64,000 nt of DNA from Hermatobates lingyangjiaoensis (lineage: Eukaryota; Arthropoda; Insecta; Hemiptera; Hermatobatidae), in NCBI GenBank assembly GCA_026182355.1, contig JAPFBL010000323.1, positions 124,001-188,000 of the forward strand, given 5' to 3'. A program made the translations under genes and the position numbers. A model generated the notes under the pieces. It saw only the letters and a list, made by a program, of their open reading frames with translations, did no database searches and was not told the origin of the DNA. Shown piece by piece: positions 1-10,675 of the stretch (its first letter is position 1; each line of letters begins with the position of its first letter).

Positions 1-37
1 GCATATTGTAGCATTTATAGAGTATAAAATGTAAAAA

Positions 38-207
38 CGGAAAAACTAAGTATTGCATTAAAGATTTTTTACAAGAAATATATGGTCTGTGGATTTTTGA
101 ACACTGTGTCACGTGTTTATTCAAATTAGACAAGTGTTATTAAAATCTACAGACTATATTTTCTTATAAAAAATCTTTAATGTAATACTCAGTTTTAATT
201 CTAAGGT
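38..207. repeat. Foldback without hammerhead core (family G inner region)
   Basis: Two inverted arms (about 42-90 and 150-203) share the segment AAAACTAAGTATTGCATTAAA and the AAGATTTTTT block. The same sequence occurs inside the family G elements near 5217-5265 and 12316-12400, so this is probably the inner part of a family G foldback that lost its hammerhead-bearing ends. Confidence 0.6.

Positions 208-233
208 AGTGCATTCAATTATTATGTGGTATT

Positions 234-340
234 TACTCATTCTAAGGTAGAATGCTAATGAAATAGTCTCCACATATAGAAATTTAATAATTTGAACAAC
301 GCGTTTCGAACAAGTAGTGTTCTTATATATATACATATCC
234..340 (-). repeat. Family A hammerhead half-unit, truncated in (TA)n
   Basis: Carries the family A tail (CCACATATAGAAATTTAAT) and the antisense core GCGTTTCGAAC followed by AAGTAGTGTTCTT, then breaks into a TATATA run. 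On the minus strand this is GAACAC-type stem II, GAA, palindrome ACGCGT, then T. The CTGANGA side is missing. Confidence 0.6.

Positions 341-384
341 AAGAATTCACATAAACACTTGAAACAACAATCAATGATCAAACT

Positions 385-500
385 ACACTATGAAATGGGG
401 ATAAAGACTAGGATCTTTATTGAGTAAGTTGGGTATTTAACTCTGACGAAGACCGCTTGTTACAGTTGAGAGATCTTAGTTTTTTTCCCCATTTCATATT
385..500. repeat. Family B foldback with decayed core
   Basis: Inverted arms around GAAATGGGGATAAAGACT and its complement ending CCCCATTTCATA. The + core at 443-471 reads CTGACGA, A, GACCG..CAGTT, then GAG instead of GAA, so the invariant core is mutated in this copy. Confidence 0.65.

Positions 501-502
501 CT

Positions 503-576
503 GGTTTTAACCATCTTCAGACGAGATAAAAGAGGGAAACCAAGCGCACTGGTTCAGAAACGGTTGGAGACCGTAT
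503..576 (-). repeat. Family C partial unit next to (TA)n
   Basis: Antisense family C sequence (CCATCTTCAGACGAGATAAA, GAAACCAAGCGCACTGGTTC) that runs straight into a (TA)n tract. Only the region upstream of the core is kept. Confidence 0.5.

Positions 577-594
577 ATATATATATATATATAT

Positions 595-800
595 TTACTT
601 CGAACAAAATGAAAGGTCCTTGTGGACAATAAATACTTTAAAACAGAAAGACACTACAGAACTCACTTCGATATTTCGACATAACGCGAGTACTTCGCAC
701 TTCTTCACGATGACGACGGATGTCGAAATCTCGAAGTGAGTTCTGTAGTGTCTTTCTGTGTTCTTTTTTCCTTTTTTCTGTGTTAAAGTGTATATATACA
595..800. repeat. Family D hammerhead foldback
   Basis: Arms near 640-692 and 715-770 are inverted copies of CAGAAAGACACTACAGAACT. The + core at 705-728 reads GATGA, C, GAC-GGAT-GTC, GAA, then a decayed palindrome (ATCTCG; other D copies have ATAT then C). 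TATATA runs lie at both outer ends. Confidence 0.75.

Positions 801-825
801 TATATATATAAACTTTGTAGGGTAA

Positions 826-1078
826 AAAGCTAATAAAATGTTCTCCACATATAAAAATTTAATGGAATAAACAACGCGTTTCGAAAACGTAATGTACTTC
901 TTCAGGCATTAACTAAAAAATACAATGACAACAAAGAGTTATCTATAGTATACAATAAATATAGTACAAAATAAAAATAAAATACCTGAGGAAGAACACC
1001 ACGTGTTCGAAACGCGTTGTTTATACCATTAAATTTTTATATGTGAAGACCATTTCATTAGCTTTTTACCCTACAATG
826..1078. repeat. Family A hammerhead foldback
   Basis: Left arm about 828-935 and right arm about 985-1074. The right core reads CTGAGGA, A, GAACAC-CAC-GTGTTC, GAA, ACGCGT, T. The left, antisense copy has drifted in its stem (GAAAACGTAATGTACTTC). Tails with ATTTTTATATGTG point outward; the loop between the arms is AT-rich and shows no coding. 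Confidence 0.8.

Positions 1079-1169
1079 AGTAAATACCACATAATAAGTG
1101 TTTGCACTACGTTAGAATATACAAACTTATAGGAAAAATACTGAAATAGGATAGCAAGAGCACAAACCG

Positions 1170-1262
1170 GAAGAGCATTGGAAGTCACTACGGAACTCAC
1201 TTCGATATTTCGACATCCGTCGTCATCAGGAAGAAGTGCGAAGTACTCGCGTTGAGAAGCAA
1170..1262 (-). repeat. Family D hammerhead solo copy
   Basis: Minus-strand core: CTGATGA, C, GAC-GGAT-GTC, GAA, ATAT, C, followed by GAAGTG. CACTTC lies just upstream of CTGATGA and can pair with it as stem I. All three stems and the non-G cleavage-site base are therefore present in one copy. Confidence 0.75.

Positions 1263-1289
1263 ACTGCTACTGTTTGCTATATATATATA

Positions 1290-1520
1290 TATATATGATC
1301 AAACCACAATAAGAAATGGGAAAACAAGACTAAGATCTTTTAACCGTAACAAGCGGTCTTCGTCAGTGTCAAAAACCCAACTGAACTGAACTGATTCTGA
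1401 CGAAGACTGCTTATTATGGATGAAAGATCTTAGTCTTGTTTTCCCATTTCTTATTGTGGTTTGATCATTGATTGTTATTTCACGTGTTTATGTGAAATCT
1501 TTATATATATATATATATAT
1290..1520. repeat. Family B hammerhead foldback
   Basis: Inverted arms 1296-1370 and 1395-1468 with GATCAAACCACAATAAGAAA at the left end. The left, minus-strand core is intact: CTGACGA, A, GACCG..CGGTT, with palindrome AGATCT. The right core shows changes in stem II. Tail ATTGTTATTTCACGTG runs into (TA)n. Confidence 0.8.

Positions 1521-1529
1521 AAATTTCAC

Positions 1530-1718
1530 TGATAAAACGAAATACGATCCAAACTGGACACAATACGAGTTCGAGATTAACAAAGAGCAACACACAAGTA
1601 GGAAACACACTTACGACTCATAATTTTGATTACGACGATTACCCAAAATTTGATCTGTAAGTGTGTTTTCCTACTTTGTGTGTTGCTCTTTGTTAATCTC
1701 GAACTCGTATATATATAT
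1530..1718. repeat. Family E foldback, no clear hammerhead
   Basis: Arms 1565-1615 and 1652-1712 repeat AACAAAGAGCAACACAC in inverse order and end in (TA)n. The central part (TTGATTACGACGATTACCC) has no complete core, so any hammerhead has decayed. Another E arm is at 5460-5540. Confidence 0.65.

Positions 1719-1734
1719 AAATATATATGAATTA

Positions 1735-1975
1735 AATACCACAATAAACAATATATATTAATTAAAAGGCTCTAAGGCCTTTCGTCACAACATCATCAGA
1801 GAGCTAAATGAAAAAAAAAAACAAAAACAAAACAATTAGACAAAACTGAAGACTTCAATCAGCCAGGTTAACTTATTATTATTTTTTTTTGTGTTTCATT
1901 TAGCTCTCTGATGATGTTGTGACGAAAGCCTTCAGCATTTTAATTAATACATATGTTTATTGTGTATTTAATTGC
1735..1975. repeat. Family F hammerhead foldback
   Basis: Arms 1744-1815 and 1890-1970. 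Core on + at 1908-1927: CTGATGA, T, GT-TGTG-AC, GAA, then AGCCT; the antisense left copy keeps the full palindrome AGGCCT followed by T and then AGAGC, which pairs with GCTCT directly before CTGATGA (stem I). Stem II is only two pairs. Confidence 0.75.

Positions 1976-2124
1976 ATATTTATATCAAGAGTTATTGTTG
2001 ATTATTGATTTATGTATATAATATAAAGTTGTGTTAAATTCGGGACTTTTCCCAGGTCTATTGTGTTTAGGATAAATATGTTGTTTCACGTGTTTATGAT
2101 TTTTAATTAAATATAAAGTTGTTC

Positions 2125-2575
2125 TCTAACGGATCGTAATTTCTAGGATAAAAAATCGTCTCTTCCAGTTCTTTTAAAATCTTTTTCATAGACAGAAGTA
2201 AGAATTTTTTAGCTAAGAAAATGAAATTTACATTATTTAAAGGAACAACAATGTTAACCGGATAAAACCTTCGACTAGACTAATAAGATAACATTAAAAA
2301 TTTGTAACTTATGGCATTTGTAATGTTATTTTATTAGTCTAGTCGAAGGTTTTGTCTGGTTAACATTGTTGTTCCTTTAAATAATTCATTTTCTTAGTTA
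2401 AAAAATTCTTACTTCTGCCTATGAAAAAGGTTTTAAATAAAACCAAAACGCTGGCAACGAGAGTTTGATTTTTTATGCTAGAAAATTGACCGAATCCCGA
2501 TTAGAGAACACACCTATTCTATCAAACGGTCGATATATTATTGAATCTGCTATATATATATATATATATATATTC
2125..2575. repeat. Family G foldback
   Basis: Arms about 2168-2297 and 2321-2445, with inner blocks such as AGTCTAGTCGAAGGTTTTG. The right core reads CCTATGA, a short A run, GGTTTT-AAAT-AAAACC, then AAAACGCT where other copies have GAAACGTT. The outer end passes CGATATATTATTGAATCTGC into (TA)n, the same breakpoint seen in PLE N-terminal coding fragments. Confidence 0.75.

Positions 2576-2579
2576 ATAT

Positions 2580-4550
2580 TATGACTATCACACTGTAAGG
2601 ACCAGTGTTATGTTCTTCCATTCTAACCTTTATTATTTAAATTTTTTGCTGAAAAAGATATGGAACCCAAATTATTCATATCAGGAATACATGAATTGCT
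2701 GTTAACAGTTTGTGTTTTACTTTTAAATATATTTATATTTGTTATCATCTTTAAATAAAGGAAATTTTAGCTTTATTTCCACTTTTTTTTGAAGTCCATT
2801 TAATTTGTTTGAAGACTTCAATGATGTTAAAGTATACAAAATTACAACTTCATGTCGACTGAAATGTATTAGTCATTGAGATGGCTATGGAGGGATATAT
2901 GGGGCGGTGCTGTTGGCTAGCCTGGGAGCCATTTGTACGGGACGCGAGTGTACCCTCAATGCACACTAAATGACCTCTTCCCTAGTATAAATTGGTGTAG
3001 GTTTTTTTAACTCATGTATATTAAGCTAGTTAAACCAGGATATGGGTTCAGTCTACATCCATTCGCGTCAGTGACACCTAGTCGCAATGGTTTATTTGTA
3101 AGGTAAATTTAAATTTTTTTTTTTTGCTTTTTAAGTTTCAGTTTTACCTTCTTTTGAATCTCCCGCCAGGTGTGGATTACCTGTATTTTTCCCTCCCATT
3201 TCGGCACCTCTTTTTTTTGTATTTGGAAATTGTTATTTCTTATATGATATATGTGATGTTTTAAAATAGTTGGATTGAATGCTTTATCAAACAGATGGAT
3301 CTATAGGAATCTATCTCTCAATTAAGATATGCCTATCAGTGCCTACAGTAACCAGACCCACACTAATGACTTAAAAAATACGCAGCCCAAACATTTTATA
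3401 TAATAGTTTCTCAAATTTCTCTATTCTTATTTACATCCACTTATTTCTCCGATATCATTATAAACATGAAAAATTGGAATTCTTTTCATTTCCAATTCAT
3501 ATTAAATTTAAATGATAATATCTAAAAAATATTCTAAAATCCCCATTTTGAAATTTCTGTTTTTAAAAAAAGTGTAAATTTTCATATTACATTTAAAGTA
3601 ATATTTAATACAGTTAAGTTTTATTTTATATATTTAAATACCTATATACAAATACATTTAAATTTATGATCAAAATTTATAAATATTACTTTTGAAAACA
3701 AATATAATTGACTTATTTTGTAATCAAACTTGTTCTCACGGGTTTTTAATTCTCATGTGGTTAACGTAAGTTAAACACTTGTGATAATTCTGTATATTGA
3801 TCAGATCGGCTCATATCTGTTGAATAACAGATTATATCATTTGTCCATAACCGTTAAATTGATTGGTGTGTAAATATTTAAATCTATTATTTTTAAGGAA
3901 TCGTATTGTGTAAATGCTTATAATATTTACGCTCGATATGGATTACATATTTTATGGCATTGTTCTTATTTTTCTAGAGCTACTAACTTGATAATATAAA
4001 CAGAAGCTGATCATGTAAATCAAGGTTAATTTTGTTGTTTGCTTGAAAGATCAGTTATGCAACAAAGAAATAGACATTTATGATTCCAGAACCGATATGT
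4101 TTAATTCTATTGGAATGTAATAATTCCAGTTATTTTCTTTTAACATTTTTGTACTATACTTATGAACAAAGTATTAAAATAAAAAAAAACCGAATAGTTA
4201 AATATGAAAACTGGATTTTAACCAATAAGGTAAGCTCATCAATTCCGAATTAAATCGTTTTGAATATGTACAGCTCTAAAAAAGTACTACAATATCACTA
4301 GAATGTTAAAAAAACTTCTAAGACCTTTCTTAAAGCTATCTTTAACCTGAAAAACCGAAGACAGAAAAAGAACTTCAAACCATATCTCTATTTATTCTGT
4401 TTATTTAGTTATGGCATTGGACAAGGAAAAATCGAAAAGCCTTAGGAACTTATTGATATTTTACGTGATTTGCAAGTGGTTATTGTGTCGTATTTATTCA
4501 TGATAGAAAGTAAAAATAACTCCTTTTGTTTTATTTTAACTAACATTTTT
2580..4550. other. No gene recognised; AT-rich intergenic
   Basis: No convincing exon or repeat boundary seen. 2860-3110 is less AT-rich (GGGGCGGTGCTGTTGG, CTGGGAGCC) and could be an old short retroelement, but I see no A/B box or target-site duplication. 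Confidence 0.4.

Positions 4551-4559
4551 AATTCCTTT

Positions 4560-4690
4560 ATATAACTTCAAAACAGTTTTTACACATTTTGTCATTACAT
4601 TGTAGATGTGCCTGATAATGAACACAAAGTGTTTGAAACGCGTTGTAAAATAAATTCCTTGTGGTGAAGACGTTATATATTTTCCTCTCT
4560..4690 (+). repeat. Family A' hammerhead solo copy
   Basis: Core at 4612-4639: CTGATAA (one change from CTGATGA), T, GAACAC-AAA-GTGTTT, GAA, ACGCGT, T. It shares stem II and palindrome with family A but has an AAA loop and a different flank. Confidence 0.65.

Positions 4691-4994
4691 ATTATTGATA
4701 TACCTTTTGATTGACAGTTCCTAGTGTACATATATTGTGCCATTTATGTACTACATAAAACAAAACCGGAAACCTCCAATAAATGTCTCGTGACATTTAT
4801 GTATCTCTGAAAAGACTAACAAAAACTGAATCATCGAAAACAGAGTTTTCTCTTAATAAAATCTTCAAGATTACTGTGTATCATCTATGGTCAGTTATTC
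4901 ATCATTTAGTATATTCATATAGAGTAGTTTTTGTCAGGCTTAATCTATGTTTTTCTTTTCTTTACTTACTACTGTTCTTTATAATTTACTATTG

Positions 4995-4996
<2 letters not shown>

Positions 4997-5051
<55 letters not shown>
4997..5051. repeat. (TA)n microsatellite
   Basis: About 53 bases of uninterrupted TA, just outside a family G foldback. The runs flanking other foldbacks are the same dinucleotide. Confidence 0.9.

Positions 5052-5053
<2 letters not shown>

Positions 5054-5420
5054 TATATATATACATAAAAATATTGATAAAAGTATCGATGGTGGAATAG
5101 CAACAAAAACTAAAGTTTATCCGGACTCGGTCAGTTCTTCAGTTTCAAATTAAACTCTCATTGCCAACGTTTCGGTTTTTATTTAAAACCTTTTTGATAG
5201 GCAAAAGTATAATTTTTTTTAAACAGAAAAACTAAGTATTATTATTAAGTATACTTAGTTTTTCTGTTTCAAAATTTATACTTCTGCCTATGAAAAAGGT
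5301 TTTAAATAAAAACCGAAACGTTGGCAATGAGATTTTAATTTGAACCTGAAGAATGACGAGTCCCGATAAACTTTAGTTTTGTATATATATATACAAAACT
5401 AAAGTATATATATATATATA
5054..5420. repeat. Family G foldback
   Basis: Arms about 5085-5243 and 5252-5396. Both cores keep GGTTTT..AAAACC, GAA, ACGT, T, followed by GGCA. The position of CTGANGA is occupied by CTATGAAA (right) or its antisense. Outer ends run into TATATA. Confidence 0.8.

Positions 5421-5454
5421 TTATATATATGATTATTTATATATGATGGAATAT

Positions 5455-6325
5455 ATATCACTATAGTATATACATGTTTCGAATTAAAGAGCAACACACA
5501 AAGTAGACACTGACGTTACACGACTCATTTAAGGTGTATCGTCTTCAGAGAAGAGAATGGGAGACAAGCACGTTGAGGTGCACGGCAGAGTAACCGTTAA
5601 AAGCATATCAATTGTTTCGATAGCAGCAAATCTCACTAACATTTGGCATTAAAGTACACAGACCCTGCGTTAACGACTTTTAAGTGTGCTCAATTTACGA
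5701 ACAACCTTGCGGCTGGTGTTAAAAGTCATATAGTTGCCAAGACATCTTAATTTGGCATGAGCAGATGTAAACAGGAAATCACAACTTCCAGACGAAGTCA
5801 AAACTTTATACGACACAATACATCAAAACAAACAACAATTACAATGAATTAAAAACAAATACAAAGAATAAAAACAATTACAGTGACAAAAAACAAGTAC
5901 TTACAAAAATTGAAACGCGCACGAACAAGCTTTCGACTTCTACACAAGTCATCACCGGGTTAGTGATATGGAAAACAACACATATATAAAACGTTGTTTT
6001 ATGAAAGCTTGTTCGTGCGCGTTTCAATTTTTGTAAGTACTTGTTTTTTGTCACTGTAATTGTTTTTATTCTTTGTATTTGTTTTTAATTCATTGTAATT
6101 GTTGTTTGTTTTTTGAAATGTATTTTGTGTCTTATTAAAAAGTTTTGACTTTCGTCTGGAAGTTGTGATTTTCTTTTAACATCTGCTCATGCCAAATTAA
6201 GATGTCTCTTGGGCAATTAATATGGCTTTTAACACCAGCCCACCGCAAGGTTGTTCGTAAATTGGAGCAGACCACCTTAAAAGTCGTTAACGCAGAGGCT
6301 ACTGTGTACTTTAATGAAACACATA
5455..6325. repeat. Large foldback carrying PLE N-terminal coding in its arms
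   Basis: Arms about 5651-5935 and 6006-6314, roughly 300 bp each, the longest here. The loop-side minus copy at 5929-5960 has GACTT-GTGTAG-AAGTC, GAA, AGCT, T, but the 5' core is shortened to GGTGAT, so it looks inactive. A decayed family E arm lies at 5460-5540. The right arm ends in an ORF start (MSLGQL...) and (TA)n. Confidence 0.75.
6202..6320 (+). pseudogene. PLE-type ORF N-terminal fragment
   Basis: ATG at 6202 opens MSLGQLIWLL, then a basic stretch (RKVVRKLEQ) and KVVNAEATVYFNE, after which the frame runs into TA repeat. A second, diverged copy (MSLGQLLFQL, RRRLVRRIES, KIVNAETAVNFND) is at 9431-9547 and stops at the same residue. Conservation at protein level between copies suggests a real ORF start. 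Assignment to PLE is an inference from the extended copy at 57815-57948 (TCLKEDLLPKY). Confidence 0.5.

Positions 6326-6339
6326 TATATATGTATATA

Positions 6340-6485
6340 TATAAAAGACAACAAATAGAAGAAGCGAGAAAACTTACTGGATCGATATTTCGAACTGAAT
6401 TTCGTTGTCACGGAGAGAGTAGAAGGGAAGAAGAAGAGGTACGTGCGTTCACTTGTAACGGCAGAGAGTCTATGTATGAAAAACA
6340..6485 (-). repeat. Family D-like decayed copy
   Basis: Minus strand shows TGACAAC, GAA-ATTCAG-TTC, GAA, ATAT, C. The stem II hairpin and palindrome are kept; the CTGANGA side is degraded. Confidence 0.45.

Positions 6486-6529
6486 CTAATTTGAGATATA
6501 TATATATATAATATATATATATATATATG

Positions 6530-6720
6530 TATAGGTGTATAATGTAATCGGGATTCGGTCAATTTTCCAGGATCAAAATCAAACTCTCAATGCAAAACCG
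6601 AAACGTCGGCATTGAGAGTTTGATTTTGATCCTGGAAAATTGACCGAATCCCGATTACATTATACACCTATTCTATCCAACGGTTGATATATTATTGAAT
6701 TTGTTATATATGTATATATA
6530..6720. repeat. Near-perfect family G palindrome
   Basis: Arms about 6533-6592 and 6610-6669 are almost exact complements (GTGTATAATGTAATCGGGAT at the left end) with a short loop that contains AACCGAAACGTCGG. Only one copy of the 3' half of the core remains. The outer flank again reads CGGTTGATATATTATTGAAT before (TA)n. Confidence 0.85.

Positions 6721-6734
6721 ACTAATAATTTGAA

Positions 6735-6752
6735 AAAAACGTATTATATATA

Positions 6753-6793
<41 letters not shown>

Positions 6794-6794
6794 A

Positions 6795-6832
<38 letters not shown>

Positions 6833-6836
6833 AGAG
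6735..6836. repeat. (TA)n then (GA)n microsatellites
   Basis: TA repeats to about 6792, then GA/AGAGAG repeats to 6836. Confidence 0.9.

Positions 6837-6859
6837 TTCACAAAGGAAAGAGAAAAACA

Positions 6860-6960
6860 AATAAAGACAAAACATAAAAGACTCACAACGATATTTCGAC
6901 AGTCGTCGTCATCGGGCAGAAGTAGTCCATTTGAGTAGCTGAAGCTAACTTATATACATT
6860..6960 (-). repeat. Family D-like solo copy
   Basis: Minus strand: CCGATGA, C, GAC-GACT-GTC, GAA, ATAT, C. The stem II loop differs from other D copies while the stem is kept. Confidence 0.6.

Positions 6961-7074
6961 ATATATTAATAATATATATATTATAATAATATACATATAG
7001 ATAGTTGTATAATAGAAGAAAAATAATAAAGAAAAAATATTTACATAAACATCATAAAAAGACAAACGTGAAAT

Positions 7075-7322
7075 AACAATCAATTATTAAACAAAAATAA
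7101 GAAATGGGAAAACAAGAGTAAGATCTTTCAACGGTAGCAAGCGGTCTTCGTCAGAGTCAAAAACCCAACTGACAGTTAAATGTGTAATTTAACAGTTGGG
7201 TTTTTGACTCTGACGAAGACCGCTTCTTACGGTTGAAAGATCTTAGTCTTATTTTCCCATTTCTTTTTGTGGTTTGATCATTGATTGTTATTTCACGTGT
7301 TTATGTGAAACCTTTATATATA
7075..7322. repeat. Family B hammerhead foldback
   Basis: Arms 7081-7172 and 7190-7280. The right core reads CTGACGA, A, GACCG-CTTCTTA-CGGTT, GAA, AGATCT, T; GACT before it and AGTC after it form stem I. The centre holds AACCCAACTG and its complement. Tail TTTCACGTGTTTATGTGAAA, itself a hairpin, ends in (TA)n. Confidence 0.85.

Positions 7323-7334
7323 TATATATATATA

Positions 7335-7530
7335 GGTTTTGAGATGAGACGACACAATATCAAAACCATTGAACAGAGTAGTAAAGAAAAGAACAGCATA
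7401 ATATATATTATACATATTACACTATTTTCCTTTTTTATTCAGCTTTGGTCTAGCTTCAATAATACAACACATTTAAGTCGACGTTTCGTCTATATTTGTA
7501 GACATCTTCAGGACTACATCAAACAGAATT
7335..7530 (-). repeat. Family H hammerhead solo copy
   Basis: Minus core at 7483-7511: CTGAAGA, T, GTCTA-CAAA-TATAGAC, GAA, ACGT, C, then GACT, which pairs with AGTC directly before CTGAAGA. All elements of the motif are intact. Confidence 0.75.

Positions 7531-7589
7531 TAATTATAATAGCATTTTATAATTTTATATATTTTATAATTATAATTACATTATTATTT

Positions 7590-7857
7590 TAGCACCATAG
7601 GTGCTTCCGCGCCTGACGATAGAGATGTATCGTCAGACGGCTTGATATGGTAGCTTACGTAGTTCACGTCATCCCAATATACCGGAATTAAGGGCTGCAC
7701 GTCTCCCTTTTAAGCAAGTGTATTGGTATACCAGGTAACTGCATTGAAGTCTGGGATGTCAACTTTCGGTTTGTAGCAAATTACTAAGTCTCTGGTCTTT
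7801 TTGTTTTTATAATATATTCTGAGCTGTTATCTATCTACCTCGTTAGTTGGTTGCACA
7590..7857. other. PLE-flanking region, no ORF recognised
   Basis: Richer in GC than its surroundings. Contains a perfect hairpin, CTGACGAT with ATCGTCAG (7612-7640), followed by CTTCCGCGCC-like text. It may be 3' sequence of the adjacent minus-strand PLE; I cannot read a GIY-YIG domain in it. Confidence 0.3.

Positions 7858-8720
7858 TTATTCTTGATTAATTTTTTGAAGTGCTCGTTCCTCTTTTTCG
7901 TACTCAGAATTTATAAAAGCACGATAGAAGATGGTTAAAGACTCACCAGAGGCTTGAGACTCACATTTGTCACTAGGCCATTTGTCAAAAAAATTCTTAA
8001 CTACTTTAGATACTTCAGAGTGTGAATATCCATTATTAATTAAGACTTGTGTGGAATGTTCAATTTCATTGTGTATATGGTTCCAGTCACTGTAGTGAGT
8101 GAATGCCCTTCTGATATATGCGTTGATGGTAGACTTTTTATATCTTTTTTGGGCATTCACTTCTTCCATTTAGACAAAATCCAGGGTTCAATGGTTTCCT
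8201 ATATACTTTAGTGCTAAATAGCTCGGGTTTTTTGTCAATCAGAATATCTAGAAATGGTAATTGTCCATCTATACCATTTTCTCTAGTCATTTTGAGGCCT
8301 GAGACCTCTTCGAGTCGTAAGCGTAGTTGTGAAATCTCTTCATCGCTGTTGGCTAGAATGAAGGTATCGTCAATATATCTTGCGTATATGGTTGGCTTTT
8401 TTTTTGTCTTTGTAAATACTTCTTTTTCTAAACGTTCCATAAAGACATTAGCCAACAGGATCCCTTGTGGAGAGCCCGTGGCAACTCTATCAACCTGTAC
8501 ATTTTTCCTTGTGGCGATATAAAAGGGGATTCTTTGGTGCACAGTTTGGTTTGGCATATTTATTTTTTTTTATTGTCTTAGGGCTAGAACTCTTCTAAAA
8601 TATACTGGATTGTCCTATTTACTGGCATATTAGCAATCAGTGCTTTCACATCAAGAGACGCTATGGATGCCTTTCGAACTAGAAACTTTTAAAATATGGA
8701 GGAAGTCTGTAGAGAAGGAA
7858..8720 (-). pseudogene. PLE reverse transcriptase fragment
   Basis: Minus-strand reading gives RT palm motifs in order: SLDVKALIANMPV (around 8650, matching the LDVxxLFTNVP motif), VATGSPQGILLANVFM, YIDD in ARYIDDTFILA, and FLDILI. 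The thumb-side tail has NGRSECPKK and later INNGYS, both typical of PLEs. The frame is broken: stop codons follow ILEEF near 8590, and a frame change near 8160 separates 8138-8557 from 7858-8169. The YIDD pair of aspartates is intact. No GIY-YIG domain follows, so the copy is truncated as well as broken. It differs clearly in sequence from the PLE at 53389-55507 and so belongs to another lineage. Confidence 0.85.

Positions 8721-8821
8721 AAATTGAAAGCATTAGGAGAGAGGGGACTACAAAAGACTGGTATTTAATGTCTTTGCTAGATGGTGTGTAGGAGTGGGTA
8801 TTTAGCTGATGATGGGCCTTA

Positions 8822-8850
8822 GCATAATATATATATTATATATATATATA
8822..8850. repeat. (TA)n at foldback edge
   Basis: TA-rich tract at the outer border of the family I foldback. 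Confidence 0.8.

Positions 8851-8869
8851 CCATGATAAACGAAAAACG

Positions 8870-9133
8870 GTCCGGCAGGACAAATAACAATTAAAATAAG
8901 CAGCGACACATAAACAGATACACAACAAAGACTCACTTTTCAATATTTCGACCGCAATGGCGGTCGTCCTCAGGAGAAGAAGTGAATTGACGGAGGGACG
9001 ACAGTCAACTAAATCCCTCCGTCAACTGTCGTCCCTCCGTCAATTCACTTCTTCTCCTGAGGACGACCGCCATTACGGTCGAAATATTGAAAAGTGAGTC
9101 TTTGTTGTGTATCTGTTTATGTGTCGCTGCTTA

Positions 9134-9172
<39 letters not shown>
8870..9172. repeat. Family I hammerhead foldback
   Basis: Arms about 8896-9008 and 9030-9145. The + core at 9057-9085 reads CTGAGGA, C, GACCG-CCATTA-CGGTC, GAA, ATAT, T, with AAGTGA after and TCACTT before as stem I. The left copy is the same on the minus strand. The centre is a repeat of CCCTCCGTCAA. 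Right end is a (TA)n run at 9140-9171. Confidence 0.85.

Positions 9173-9173
<1 letters not shown>

Positions 9174-9175
9174 TA

Positions 9176-9550
9176 AATAGGCAGCAGATCCTCTTTTAAA
9201 CAAGTATCATTAAAATTAACCGCAGTCTCGGCATTCACGATCTTTATATAATTATAATCTATTTATGCTCTATTAGTCCAGTTATACCGTTGACCTTTCA
9301 ACTCTTTTATTCTAACCGCTTGTTTCTTGTTCATTATTGACCTTTGACCTTCTCTTTATATTAACCTGTACTATCCTTTTAATCTATTTATATCAATGAC
9401 TAAGCATGAGTCATCGATTTTAATTTAACATGTCGCTTGGCCAACTCCTTTTCCAGTTGAACCCTGTTAGGAGGAGGTTAGTTCGTAGGATCGAATCTCT
9501 CAGTCTTAAGATCGTGAATGCCGAGACTGCGGTTAATTTTAATGATATAT
9176..9550. pseudogene. Inverted pair of PLE-type ORF N-terminal fragments
   Basis: On +, ATG at 9431 opens MSLGQLLFQL, RRRLVRRIES and KIVNAETAVNFND, then (TA)n. 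On -, 9245 to about 9180 reads KIVNAETAVNFND followed by TCLKEDLLPIY, so the longer minus copy shows what lies beyond the breakpoint. The 160 bases between them look unrelated to either. The arrangement is a foldback whose arms overlap only in the NAETAVNF segment. Confidence 0.5.

Positions 9551-9557
9551 ATATATA

Positions 9558-9712
9558 TATATGTTGCATTGGGTTTTGACTCTGAGAAGACTGCTTGTTA
9601 CGGTTAAAAGATCTTAGTCTTGTTTTCCCATTTCTTATTGTGGTTTGATCATTGATTGTTATTTCACGTGTTTATGTGAAATCTCTTATATATATATATA
9701 TATATATATATA
9558..9712 (+). repeat. Family B hammerhead half-unit
   Basis: Single + copy: GACT, CTGAGAAG (core drifted), CTTGTTA-CGGTT, AAA, AGATCT, T, followed by the family B tail and (TA)n. The mirror arm is missing. 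Confidence 0.7.

Positions 9713-10149
9713 TACGGTACTGTTTTCTTGACCACAAAATATTCACAAAACACTTTTTCTTTTTCTCGGAGTTTGGTCAGGGTAAATATATGGAATCACC
9801 TTTTTGCCAACGTTTCGTCTTTATTTCAAGACATCCTCAGGGCTATAAACTAACAAAAAACAATAAACAATGGACATTTTTTCATTTCTACTTTAAAAAC
9901 ATCATAAACAAATTGAAAAAAGAACTTACTGAAGGCTTGGTTCTGTTACATTTATCGCTTGGAACAGCGCATGTAATGACAGTTAACGGTTGTTTGCAAA
10001 TGTAACAGAACCAAGCCTTCAGTAAGTTCTTTTTTCAATTTGTTTATGATGTTTTTAAAGTAGAAATGAAAAAATGTCCAAAGACGAAACGTTGGCAAAA
10101 AGGTGATTCCATATATTTACCCTGACCAAACTCCGAGAAAAAGAAAAAG

Positions 10150-10185
<36 letters not shown>

Positions 10186-10190
10186 CACCC
9712..10190. repeat. Family J hammerhead foldback
   Basis: Arms about 9737-9955 and 10000-10156. The left minus core at 9812-9840 is complete: CTGAGGA, T, GTCTT-GAAAT-AAGAC type hairpin, GAA, ACGT, T, then GGC, which pairs with GCC before CTGAGGA. 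The right arm has lost the 5' half of its core: AAAATGTCCA joins directly to AAGACGAAACG. (TA)n lies at both ends. Confidence 0.85.

Positions 10191-10191
10191 A

Positions 10192-10665
10192 GACCACTTT
10201 AAGGGCTTCTGAGGTTATTGGGTACATTTGGTACATACCCCCTTAATAATAAAGTTGTGTGCATGACAATACGCAATGACAATTCATGTATTAATATTAA
10301 CACGCTGATTGGAAAACAACAACTCATCAGACATGCCAGGAATATTTACATTATCATTCATAAACTTCCTTAGGATGACAATTAAATTTCATGTACCGAA
10401 TAAGTTTTCGTTATTGATCAAAATAAAAAAATATTAATTAGAATAACGGTCATTAATAGTGATAATTATCACCCTTTAAAATTAAAATGATTTCACAAAA
10501 AACAAGCGTCATTATACAGCGTGTTTACGATGAACAAAGCTTTACTCTTTTCTCACCAGAGGCGCTGGTCAATGGGTGACATCGCATTTCTTTGTTGGCA
10601 TATTATTTCTCAAATAGTAGAACTCTTTTATTTTTACCTATTATTTTAATCATAGGTGATAGATC
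10192..10665. other. No gene recognised
   Basis: AT-rich; the block GACACCCAGACCACTTTAAG at the left is the only GC-richer piece. Nothing further supported. Confidence 0.35.

Positions 10666-10675
10666 AAATGTCATA

Noticed and set aside
4783..5153. Open frames rich in YIYIYI
   Set aside because: They are translations of the (TA)n run and have no domain or splice support.
7612..7640. Hairpin CTGACGAT..ATCGTCAG as another hammerhead
   Set aside because: It starts with CTGACGA but lacks GAA and a palindrome after the stem.
8211..8522. Plus-strand frame opposite the PLE RT
   Set aside because: It is the antisense shadow of the minus-strand RT motifs.
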